A DNA stretch of 5,704 bases from JAAZMA01 sp964564325 (GTDB lineage: Bacteria; Bacillota; Clostridia; Tissierellales; Tepidimicrobiaceae), in NCBI GenBank assembly GCA_964564325.1, contig CAZMBD010000117.1, forward strand, positions 1 to 5,704. The letters run 5' to 3'. A program made the translations under genes and the position numbers. Below, piece by piece: positions 1 to 5,699 of this stretch (positions are counted from its first letter, which is position 1; each line of letters opens with the position of its first letter). The notes beneath the pieces were generated by a model. It saw only the letters and a program-made list of their open reading frames with translations. It made no database searches and had not been told where the DNA came from.

Positions 1-893
1 GCAGAAGAAAATCCCTCTGCTGACATCCAGGCTATGGATTCAATTTGAGAACCTATATTTAAAACTGCTACAGCTGTATCTCCAAAATTAGCTACAATTC
101 TAGTCAATATCATACTTATACCAGAATGAATGGCAGTTTGCACAAAGGGGGGGAATCCAAGCCTTATCATTTTCCCTATATATTCAAAATCTGGTTTAAT
201 AAATAAATTTACATGAGAATACACAGCATCACTTTGTTTCCCCAGTATTATAAATACAATAGTTACAATAAACTGGGCAAATATTGTAGCTATGGCTGCA
301 CCTTTTACACCTAATGCTGGAATTGGGCCTAGTCCAAAAATAAGTATAGGATCTAATATCATATTAACTATTAAGCCCAGAGTATTTAGTTTAAATGGTG
401 TTACACTATTTCCCGTACTATTTAACGTTGTGGAAAAAATTGGATTTAGAAAATGAAAGGTAAGCCCTATGGCGACTATTCTTAGATATTCTTCCGCCAT
501 TTTAACTACCTCAGCATCATTTAAATTAAAAAATCCTATGATTTGAGAATTAAAAATAAATAATAATAGTGAATATATAATTGCAATAAATATATCCAAT
601 TGAAATCCATAAGAAATATATTTTTTAACTGCATCTATATCATCTCTACCATAGGATTGGGCTACACTTACTCCTAAACCTATTTGAGTGATTAAAATTA
701 ATCCTGAACCAAACCACATTAAATTACCTGCTGTTCCTGCTGCTGCCACAGCTTTGGTACTTGCTCTTCCTAGCCACATAGTATCAGTTAAACTATAGGC
801 CATTTGAATGAAGGATGTCCCCATAATTGGCAATGCCAATTTAGTCAATGTGCTAGTAATTTCACCTTCTGTTAAATTTAAATTTCTGTCCAT
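1..893 (-). CDS. MATE family efflux transporter, C-terminus cut by the window edge
   Basis: Inner-membrane antiporter of the MATE (NorM/DinF-type) family, expected to export drugs or metabolites in exchange for Na+ or H+. The 297 visible codons are very hydrophobic. They show the family's N-terminal pattern (residues 7-37, LTEGEITSTLTKLALPIM then Q-M-A-Y-S-L-T-D), the T-M-W-L-G-R segment at 38-43, the M-I-L-D-P-I-L-I-F-G block at 178-187, and S-Q-I-E-S-I-A-W-M-S-A-E-G-F at 281-294, which in this family opens the second half. Full members are about 450 residues, so roughly the last 150 are missing off the left edge; no stop or frameshift interrupts the visible part. The ATG at 891-893 has a GGAGG (899-903) five bases upstream. 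It starts 18 nt after the stop of the DIP1984-family gene, so the two are probably cotranscribed. The substrate cannot be told from sequence. Confidence 0.93.
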   Translation of the reverse strand, partial: MDRNLNLTEGEITSTLTKLALPIMGTSFIQMAYSLTDTMWLGRASTKAVAAAGTAGNLMWFGSGLILITQIGLGVSVAQSYGRDDIDAVKKYISYGFQLDIFIAIIYSLLLFIFNSQIIGFFNLNDAEVVKMAEEYLRIVAIGLTFHFLNPIFSTTLNSTGNSVTPFKLNTLGLIVNMILDPILIFGLGPIPALGVKGAAIATIFAQFIVTIVFIILGKQSDAVYSHVNLFIKPDFEYIGKMIRLGFPPFVQTAIHSGISMILTRIVANFGDTAVAVLNIGSQIESIAWMSAEGFSS

Positions 894-911
894 AATATCC
901 TCCAAATCAAT

Positions 912-1373
912 TTATATATTAATTAATTCTATAGTCCAATTTAATCCTTGAATTTTCGTATCTAATTCTCTATATTCCTTAGATAATTTATCTATTTCTT
1001 TTTGTAATTCCTTGACATTTACTGTGCTAATATATCTAATTTCTGTTCTAGAATATCTATCTTGTTTAATACTAGCTTCCTCAGCTACATGAGATAAGAC
1101 TAATCTCTTTTCCCATAACCCGTCCCTTTCAGCTAATGCATCAGCTAAAGTCCATTTTTCATTAAACATGGTTTCATTATTTGTCTTATTTATTCTCTTT
1201 ATAATATCTGTTAATTCTAATTGGCAATTCTCAAATTCCTTTAAAAGAACTTCTGGATCTTCACTTGGCTTGTCCCCTTCTTGGACCATTACATTATTTC
1301 TTAGTCTATTTTTAATTTGTTCTATTCTCTTTTGCAAATCTGCTCTCAATATTAATGCCTCTGCTAATTTCAC
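912..1373 (-). CDS. DIP1984 family protein (sometimes labelled septicolysin)
   Basis: Small (153 aa), highly charged, helical protein of the DIP1984 family, which databases sometimes label 'septicolysin'; its biochemical role is not established to my knowledge. Recognisable family blocks are M-K-L-A-E-A-L-I-L-R-A-D-L-Q at 1-14, Q-E-G-D-K-P-S-E-D-P at 31-40, I-N-K-T-N at 61-65, the invariant-looking Q-D-R-Y-S-R-T-E-I at 104-112, S-T-V-N-V at 116-120 and L-N-W-T at 144-147. Heptad-like helices at about 11-63 and 118-142 suggest a helical bundle or coiled coil. There is no signal peptide or membrane segment, so it is probably cytosolic, which argues against a classical secreted lysin. Length is normal for the family. 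The start is GTG, chosen because it directly precedes K-L-A-E-A and has an AGGGAGG site 7 nt upstream. It is the first gene of a likely two-gene unit with the MATE transporter. Confidence 0.88.
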   Translation of the reverse strand: MKLAEALILRADLQKRIEQIKNRLRNNVMVQEGDKPSEDPEVLLKEFENCQLELTDIIKRINKTNNETMFNEKWTLADALAERDGLWEKRLVLSHVAEEASIKQDRYSRTEIRYISTVNVKELQKEIDKLSKEYRELDTKIQGLNWTIELINI

Positions 1374-1380
1374 AGAATGA

Positions 1381-1387
1381 CCTCCCT
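1381..1387 (-). promoter_or_regulatory. Ribosome-binding site fixing the GTG start of the DIP1984-family gene
   Basis: Read on the minus strand this is AGGGAGG, ending 7 nt before the GTG at 1373-1371. No ATG or other start codon in frame lies nearby, so this site and the family's conserved N-terminus decide the GTG start. Confidence 0.75.
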
Positions 1388-1400
1388 TTTTTAACTAATT

Positions 1401-1416
1401 ATATATTATAATATAT
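1401..1416. repeat. Perfect 16-bp A/T palindrome holding a possible minus-strand -10 element
   Basis: ATATATTATAATATAT is its own reverse complement. Read on the minus strand, TATAAT (1410-1405) could be the -10 box of the DIP1984/MATE unit, giving a short leader before the ribosome site at 1387. I find no good -35 at the right distance (about 1427-1434). The palindrome might be an operator over that promoter, but in sequence this AT-rich it can arise by chance. Confidence 0.25.
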
Positions 1417-1423
1417 CATATTT

Positions 1424-1452
1424 TTTACATATATAGTTCATAAAAATTTAAT
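1424..1452 (+). promoter_or_regulatory. Candidate upstream promoter of the lipoate operon
   Basis: TTTACA (1424-1429; 5 of 6 to the sigma-A -35) and TTTAAT (1447-1452; 5 of 6 to the -10) are separated by exactly 17 bp. Initiation would fall near 1459-1461, the left edge of the GC-richer structured island. A transcript from here would carry a leader of about 120 nt before the TTG at 1580. The AT-rich background makes promoter-like matches common, so confidence is limited. Confidence 0.4.
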
Positions 1453-1518
1453 ATAAGATGGATTGCAAGGATCGGAAACATTGCCATCCCTTTTTCTATA
1501 TTCAGTAAAAACCCACCC

Positions 1519-1546
1519 TTGCATCTATTTCATAACATTATATAAT
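1519..1546 (+). promoter_or_regulatory. Candidate proximal promoter of the lipoate operon
   Basis: TTGCAT (1519-1524) and a perfect TATAAT (1541-1546) are separated by 16 bp, predicting initiation near 1553 and a leader of about 27 nt. The -35 lies inside the 3' arm of the inverted repeat. Transcripts from this promoter would lack both the closing stem and the anti-ribosome-site segment, so translation would not be under that control. Confidence 0.45.
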
Positions 1547-1566
1547 ATAATTGTTGAAATTAAATA

Positions 1567-1573
1567 AGGGGGG
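1567..1573 (+). promoter_or_regulatory. Ribosome-binding site deciding the TTG start at 1580
   Basis: AGGGGGG lies 6 nt before a TTG codon. The reading frame from TTG encodes a hydrophobic first strand (M-I-L-I-L-N) as expected for a class I amidotransferase. The next in-frame ATG (residue 21, base 1640) would delete that strand. The site is complementary to 1512-1518 upstream. Confidence 0.7.
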
Positions 1574-1579
1574 CTAATT

Positions 1580-2623
1580 TTGATACTAATATTGAATTGT
1601 CTATTAAAAGAAAAAAGTATTGAAAGCTTTAACAAAACTATGGATACATATCTTAAAGAACTTTCCATCGATTACGAAATCTTCAGAGCTATAGAGGCAA
1701 ATAAAATAACTGATTTTAATAGCTATTCCCACCTAATTATATCTGGATCAGGTGCATCTGTTTTAGATGATAATTCTTGGAACTCAAATCTTGAAAAAAT
1801 CATAATGCACTTTGTTAATAATAAGAAACCAGTCCTAGGAATATGTTACGGAGAACAATATCTCGCAAAAGTTCTAGCCGGTTCTAAACATATTAGAAAA
1901 ACTAAAAATCCTGAAATAGGCTTTGCCAATATAGAAATTGGTGAAAATGAATTATTTGAAGGAATTATAAATCCTGTATTTAGTGTTTATCATTATGATG
2001 AAGTTTTTGACTTAAATGAGGATTTTAATGTAATTGCTCAAAATCAAAATTGTGGAGTTCATGGATTTCAATATAAAAATTTGCCTATTTGGGGTACTCA
2101 GTTTCATCCTGAATATGATTTAGAATGTACAAAAGAAAATATTCAAGAGGCTAAAGAAAAAGAGCCTAATTTTGAAAAATATTATATCTATGATTTAGAA
2201 GATAATGATAGACTTATTCAAAACAAATTAATATTTAAAAACTTTGTAAACTCTGACAAAATCTCATTAAGACCACATCATCTATTGTGTATTCAAAACT
2301 ATATAGGAAAAGGATATAGTGAAGAATTTGTTGAAAATATGGATATTATAATAAGTAAACTTAAAAGTGATAAAGAGCAAATTATCAGAATAATTGAAGG
2401 GAATGACCATATTTGCAATCATTGTCCCAATAATATTGGAAATAATAAATGTGAATCTAATCAAAAAGTATTAAATATAGATGCAAAAGTACTTAAATAC
2501 TTAGAAATTGAACCAGGTATATATAAATATAGCTACTTATTAGAATTATTAGATAAAAAACTAAATAACGAAAACAAAAAGGATATTTGTGCTGACTGCG
2601 AATGGTACGAACTTTGCCATTAA
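1580..2623 (+). CDS. Class I glutamine amidotransferase fused to a DUF1284 domain
   Basis: 347-aa two-domain cytosolic protein of unknown overall function. Residues 1-225 form a triad (class I) glutamine amidotransferase domain resembling the glutaminase part of GMP synthase: V-L-G-I-C-Y-G-E-Q at 85-93 with nucleophile Cys89, and Q-F-H-P-E at 174-178 with His176 and Glu178. The triad is intact, so release of ammonia from glutamine, or hydrolysis of another amide, is plausible. The ATP-pyrophosphatase half of GMP synthase is absent. Residues 229-347 match DUF1284: L-R-P-H-H-L-L-C at 230-237, G-K-G-Y-S-E-E-F-V-E-N-M at 243-254, and clustered cysteines C279-x2-C282-x8-C291 and C337-x2-C340-x5-C346, which look like metal or Fe-S ligands (inference). 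The TTG start is supported by a strong ribosome site. It heads an operon, 33 nt before lplA, so I suspect a link to lipoate supply or removal, but no reaction can be assigned. Confidence 0.85.
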   Translation: MILILNCLLKEKSIESFNKTMDTYLKELSIDYEIFRAIEANKITDFNSYSHLIISGSGASVLDDNSWNSNLEKIIMHFVNNKKPVLGICYGEQYLAKVLAGSKHIRKTKNPEIGFANIEIGENELFEGIINPVFSVYHYDEVFDLNEDFNVIAQNQNCGVHGFQYKNLPIWGTQFHPEYDLECTKENIQEAKEKEPNFEKYYIYDLEDNDRLIQNKLIFKNFVNSDKISLRPHHLLCIQNYIGKGYSEEFVENMDIIISKLKSDKEQIIRIIEGNDHICNHCPNNIGNNKCESNQKVLNIDAKVLKYLEIEPGIYKYSYLLELLDKKLNNENKKDICADCEWYELCH

Positions 2624-2656
2624 TTCATAAGTAACAAAGTCATAGGAGGTTAAAAT

Positions 2657-3673
2657 ATGATATATGTAATAAATAATAGCAATGATCCATTTTTTAATCA
2701 TGCAGCTGAAGAATATTTAATGAACAATTTTGATGACGAAATAGCTATGCTATGGATAAACAAACCTTCTATATTAATTGGAAGAAATCAAAATACATTA
2801 TCAGAAATAAATTTAAACTATGTTAAAAAAAATGATATACTAGTAGTTAGAAGAATTTCAGGAGGAGGAACTGTATACAATGATTGGGGAAATATGAATT
2901 TCTCTTTTATTACATATAGAAATTCTTCTCAAGCTAAAATTAAAGATGGATTCAAAAAATTTGCATTGCCAGTAATCAATACTCTACAATCTTTAAGTAT
3001 TAATGCTGTATTTACAGGGCGAAATGATATAACCATAGATGGTAAGAAATTTTCAGGAAATGCCCAATATTTTCAAAAGGACAAGCTGCTTCACCACGGA
3101 ACTATATTATATGACTGCGATATGTCTAAATTATCCTTAGCACTAAAAAGTAAGGATATAAAATTTATTGATAAATCAGTTAAATCTGTTGGTTCAAGGG
3201 TTACTAATATTTTACCTCATATGAAGGAAAAAATGAGTCTATTGGAATTTAAGGAATATTTAAAAAGCTATATTATAAACACCAATAATATAAAGACAAT
3301 ATATGAGTTTAATGAAAAAGACATATGTGAAATTAATAAAATAGCTAAAAATAAATATGAAACTTGGGAATGGAATTATGGAAAAAGTCCCAATTATAAA
3401 TATGAAACTGCTGTTAAATATCCTAGTGGAGTTATTGAATATCATCTAAATGTGGAAAATGGTAATATAAAAGATATATCTATTTATGGAGATTTCTTTG
3501 GGGAAAAAGATATAAAAGAGCTAGAATCCAAATTAATAGGCATAAAACATAGTATAATGGAGTTAGAAATAGCATTAAATGAAATAAATATGGATGAATA
3601 TATCCTTGGTTTATCAAAAGAGGAATTTATCAAAGGTTTAATGGACATAAAATCAAATGTGGAGGGATTCTAA
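2657..3673 (+). CDS. lplA: Lipoate-protein ligase A
   Basis: Cytosolic enzyme (338 aa) that activates lipoate or octanoate with ATP to the acyl-AMP and transfers it to the lysine of lipoyl domains (GcvH, 2-oxoacid dehydrogenase E2). The N-terminal catalytic domain (about 1-210) shows N-H-A-A-E-E-Y-L at 14-21, I-G-R-N-Q-N at 41-46, the lipoate-pocket motif R-R-I-S-G-G-G-T-V-Y at 65-74, G-N-M-N-F-S-F at 78-84, G-R-N-D at 121-124 and K131-F-S-G-N-A, whose lysine corresponds to the one contacting lipoyl-AMP, then H-H-G-T-I at 146-150. The C-terminal accessory domain (about 235-325) begins with T-W-E-W-N-Y-G-K-S-P at 236-245. Length is normal for two-domain LplA. The residue after V-Y is Asn75, where many homologues have His. 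The ATG has AGGAGGT (2644-2650) six bases upstream. It is the middle gene of the operon; the last base of its stop is the first of the lipA start. Confidence 0.95.
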   Translation: MIYVINNSNDPFFNHAAEEYLMNNFDDEIAMLWINKPSILIGRNQNTLSEINLNYVKKNDILVVRRISGGGTVYNDWGNMNFSFITYRNSSQAKIKDGFKKFALPVINTLQSLSINAVFTGRNDITIDGKKFSGNAQYFQKDKLLHHGTILYDCDMSKLSLALKSKDIKFIDKSVKSVGSRVTNILPHMKEKMSLLEFKEYLKSYIINTNNIKTIYEFNEKDICEINKIAKNKYETWEWNYGKSPNYKYETAVKYPSGVIEYHLNVENGNIKDISIYGDFFGEKDIKELESKLIGIKHSIMELEIALNEINMDEYILGLSKEEFIKGLMDIKSNVEGF

Positions 3674-4515
3674 TGTATGTAAGAAAACCAGAATGGATTA
3701 GGGTAAAAATGCAAGGAGGAAATGTTTCAACAGGAGTTAAATCTCTAATTTCAGACCTTTCCTTAAATACAGTATGTGAAGAAGCAAATTGCCCCAATAG
3801 AATGGAATGTTTTAATCGTGGGACTGCTACTTTCATGATACTAGGTAAAAATTGTACTCGAAACTGTCGATTTTGTAATGTAACTAAAGAATTACCTGAA
3901 GAAGTAGATCCACGAGAACCAGAAAAAGTAGCAAAATCTATAGCTAAACTTGGTCTAAAGCATGCGGTTATTACATCAGTAACTAGAGATGATTTAGAAG
4001 ATCAAGGAGCTAATCATTTTAGAAGAGTTGTAGAAGAAATAAGAAAAAATGCTCCAGGAGTGACAATTGAACTATTAATTCCTGATATGCAAGGAAATAC
4101 AGATTTAATAGATATTATTATAAATTCAGAACCAGATGTACTAAATCACAATGTAGAAACAGTGCCAGAATTATATGATACTGTAAGACCTATGGCCATA
4201 TTTGATAGATCTATAGAAGTACTTAATTATGTAAAAAAACAAAAACCACATATGAGAACCAAATCAGGTATGATGCTTGGATTAGGCGAAACTAAAGATC
4301 AAATAATACGTGTATTAGAAAGATTAAGAGAAGTAGATTGCGATATGGTAACTTTAGGCCAATATTTGCGACCTAGCAAAGCCCATATTCCAGTAGTAGA
4401 ATACATAACTCCTGAGCAATTTGACGAATATGGAGAAATTGCACTATCTATGGGTTTCAAAAAAGTAGCATCAGCACCACTTGTTAGAAGCTCTTATTTT
4501 GCTGAAGATTTCTAA
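3673..4515 (+). CDS. lipA: Lipoyl synthase (radical SAM)
   Basis: 280-aa radical S-adenosylmethionine enzyme that inserts sulfur at C6 and C8 of a protein-bound octanoyl chain, the last step of lipoyl cofactor synthesis. Both [4Fe-4S] sites are visible. The auxiliary, sacrificial cluster uses C35-x4-C40-x5-C46 (T-V-C-E-E-A-N-C-P-N-R-M-E-C), with a serine of the C-terminal R-S-S-Y motif (272-275) as the fourth ligand in characterised homologues. The radical SAM cluster uses C61-x3-C65-x2-C68 (N-C-T-R-N-C-R-F-C). Other family blocks are T-A-T-F-M-I-L-G at 51-58, T-S-V-T-R-D-D-L at 101-108, N-H-N-V-E-T-V at 158-164, K-S-G-M-M-L-G-L-G-E at 197-206 and Q-Y-L-R-P-S at 230-235. All key residues are present and length is normal. 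The ATG lies in a TAATG overlap with the lplA stop, with GGAGGG at 3661-3666, which implies translational coupling. It is followed by a long hairpin that probably ends the operon. Confidence 0.97.
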   Translation: MYVRKPEWIRVKMQGGNVSTGVKSLISDLSLNTVCEEANCPNRMECFNRGTATFMILGKNCTRNCRFCNVTKELPEEVDPREPEKVAKSIAKLGLKHAVITSVTRDDLEDQGANHFRRVVEEIRKNAPGVTIELLIPDMQGNTDLIDIIINSEPDVLNHNVETVPELYDTVRPMAIFDRSIEVLNYVKKQKPHMRTKSGMMLGLGETKDQIIRVLERLREVDCDMVTLGQYLRPSKAHIPVVEYITPEQFDEYGEIALSMGFKKVASAPLVRSSYFAEDF

Positions 4516-4522
4516 TTTGAAT

Positions 4523-4559
4523 TGGACATGCAAAAGGGACTATCCCTTTTGCATGTCCA
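4523..4559. terminator. Perfect 17-bp hairpin between convergent lipA and histidine kinase genes
   Basis: TGGACATGCAAAAGGGA (4523-4539) and its exact complement (4543-4559) are separated by the 3-nt loop CTA. The core AAAAGGGA-CTA-TCCCTTTT is a typical bidirectional terminator, with T4 following the GGGA/TCCC stem on either strand. Here the pairing continues 9 bp outside that core, and no clear T-run follows the full stem. It starts 8 nt after the lipA stop, and its right end abuts the kinase stop codon at 4562-4560. It most likely ends transcription from both sides or protects the mRNA 3' ends. Confidence 0.8.
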
Positions 4560-5699
4560 TTAATTTCCAATTTTGTTCCATCTAAATATTAGTTCAAAAC
4601 CTTCGCTTTTTTTACTTATATAGCTAATATCACCATTGAATTTATTGACTCTTTCTTCTATTCCCATTAGTCCATTGCCTTTAATGATATTGTCGCAGCC
4701 AATTCCATTGTCTTTTATCCTTAAAATTATTTCGTCATTTACTTCTAATTCTATATGAATTTTATCTCCTTTGCCATGTTTAATGCTATTAGTTATGCTT
4801 TCTTTAATGATAGTGTAAATTAAATTTTTATATTCAGGAGAATAATTTTCTATTTCCTCATCTATATTTAGATTTACCTTCATATTATTTTCATCTTCAA
4901 TATTATATACTAATTTTTCTATAGATTTTATAAGTCCCTTGGAAATATCTTCATCCTTTAACGCATATACTGCCTTTCTTAAACTGTCCATACTATCTTG
5001 AGCTAAGTTTTGACATTTATCTATTAATTCTTTAGTTTTATCCATATCTTTATCAATTACATTATATGCTACATCTAAGTTCATATTTAAAGCTACAAGA
5101 CTATGGCCTAAATTATCATGGATTTCTTGAGCAACTCTATTTCTTTCTTTTGTAATGGTTAATTCCTCTATTTCCTTATTTAATTTCTCTACTCGATTCT
5201 TCTCTATTATTAATGCTCTAAAAGAAAATACGCTAGTTATATAAAATAATAAATAAATACATAATATTAGATAATCAAAAGCATATATTTTAAAAAACTC
5301 TAAAATCCCCGTTTCATCTAATATCAAGCATTGAAGAAGAGGAATAGAGACAAGTACTAATATATTTAGAGTGCTTAAATATTTAACTGCCCTTTTATTA
5401 CTAAGAAAAGCAATATCTACTATAGTTATATATAAATAAACATTAATATATCCCCATATAAAAAATGCTAAAATGGCAGCAATTATTATGGATACTACTA
5501 TGGAAATATAATAAATTCCCTCTGATTTTTTATATAAATAGTAGAACCTTAAATAATCATTAATAACAATCAATAGAAATAATGTGGTAAATATAATTAA
5601 AGATTTCCTATTCCCCATATTACTAGATACAATATCATATAAAAATACCAAATACATAAATTGTCTTAAAATATAAGTATATCTTTCCCACTTCTTCAT
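4560..5699 (-). CDS. Membrane sensor histidine kinase, HisKA_3 (NarL/DesK-type) family
   Basis: Two-component sensor kinase of 379 aa in the visible frame. The first 160 or so residues hold about five hydrophobic segments (roughly 33-48, 63-83, 86-99, 109-126, 140-158) with almost no extracytoplasmic domain, so it may sense a membrane or intramembrane signal as LiaS/DesK-like kinases do. A linker helix (161-184) leads to the H-box E-R-N-R-V-A-Q-E-I-H-D-N-L-G-H-S-L at 185-201, with phospho-acceptor His194. The HATPase domain has the N-box E300-S-I-T-N304-S-I-K-H-G, the G1 box D330-N-G-I-G-C-D and the G2 box G-N-G-L-M-G-I-E-E-R at 341-350. All catalytic motifs are intact. The ATG lies 5 bases from the window edge with no stop in frame before it and no ribosome site visible, so the true start could be further upstream. 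No response regulator follows it; a partner, if adjacent, must lie upstream outside the window. Confidence 0.92.
   Translation of the reverse strand: MKKWERYTYILRQFMYLVFLYDIVSSNMGNRKSLIIFTTLFLLIVINDYLRFYYLYKKSEGIYYISIVVSIIIAAILAFFIWGYINVYLYITIVDIAFLSNKRAVKYLSTLNILVLVSIPLLQCLILDETGILEFFKIYAFDYLILCIYLLFYITSVFSFRALIIEKNRVEKLNKEIEELTITKERNRVAQEIHDNLGHSLVALNMNLDVAYNVIDKDMDKTKELIDKCQNLAQDSMDSLRKAVYALKDEDISKGLIKSIEKLVYNIEDENNMKVNLNIDEEIENYSPEYKNLIYTIIKESITNSIKHGKGDKIHIELEVNDEIILRIKDNGIGCDNIIKGNGLMGIEERVNKFNGDISYISKKSEGFELIFRWNKIGN

Larger units (their letters stand above)
1457..1573 (+). promoter_or_regulatory. Candidate structured leader with mutually exclusive anti-Shine-Dalgarno pairing
   Basis: A GC-richer island in a very AT-rich gap. 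Hand folding gives a closing stem of GATTGCAAGG (1461-1470) with CCTTGCATC (1517-1525): nine pairs with U1463 bulged. Inside it two hairpins fit: GGAU-c-GG/CCAUCC (1469-1475 with 1484-1489, sharing G1469-G1470 with the outer stem) and UUUUUCU/AGuAAAAA (1491-1497 with 1504-1511). The 3' strand of the closing stem overlaps CCCACCCTT (1512-1520). That segment can instead pair with the ribosome site AAGGGGGG (1566-1573): eight pairs with A1515 bulged, plus a U1565-G1521 wobble. Both pairings need 1517-1521, so forming the closing stem would free the ribosome site and losing it would hide the site. A further alternative hairpin, GAUG...GCAA with UUGCCAUC (1457-1488), is followed by a T5 run and could act as a weak terminator. 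I recognise no known riboswitch consensus. The fold comes from a single sequence. Confidence 0.4.

Noticed and set aside
1168..1380. 70-aa plus-strand open frame with a hydrophobic translation
   Set aside because: It lies wholly antisense to the well-supported DIP1984-family gene, has no ribosome site, and is the expected leucine/serine-rich shadow of a charged helical protein.
1397..1411. Possible PerR/Fur-type box near the minus-strand start
   Set aside because: Only one half (ATTATAA) matches the PerR consensus and the other half does not. Similar partial matches occur around 1538-1552 and reflect AT-richness.
1457..1580. A known riboswitch class (TPP, purine, ZTP, fluoride, guanidine, preQ1, c-di-GMP, SAM) in the leader
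   Set aside because: None of the conserved core sequences I know for these classes is present, so I leave it as an unclassified candidate.
2282..2464. 60-aa minus-strand open frame
   Set aside because: It is antisense to the conserved DUF1284 domain and has no family resemblance or ribosome site.
2624..2656. Separate promoter or terminator between the GATase-DUF1284 gene and lplA
   Set aside because: The 33-nt gap holds only the lplA ribosome site; no hairpin or promoter boxes fit, which supports a single operon.
3260..3445. 61-aa minus-strand open frame rich in Ile/Phe
   Set aside because: It is antisense to lplA, and its composition is what the reverse strand of AT-rich coding sequence produces.
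3630..3836. 68-aa minus-strand open frame across the lplA-lipA junction
   Set aside because: It is antisense to the conserved N-terminus of LipA, with no recognisable domain.
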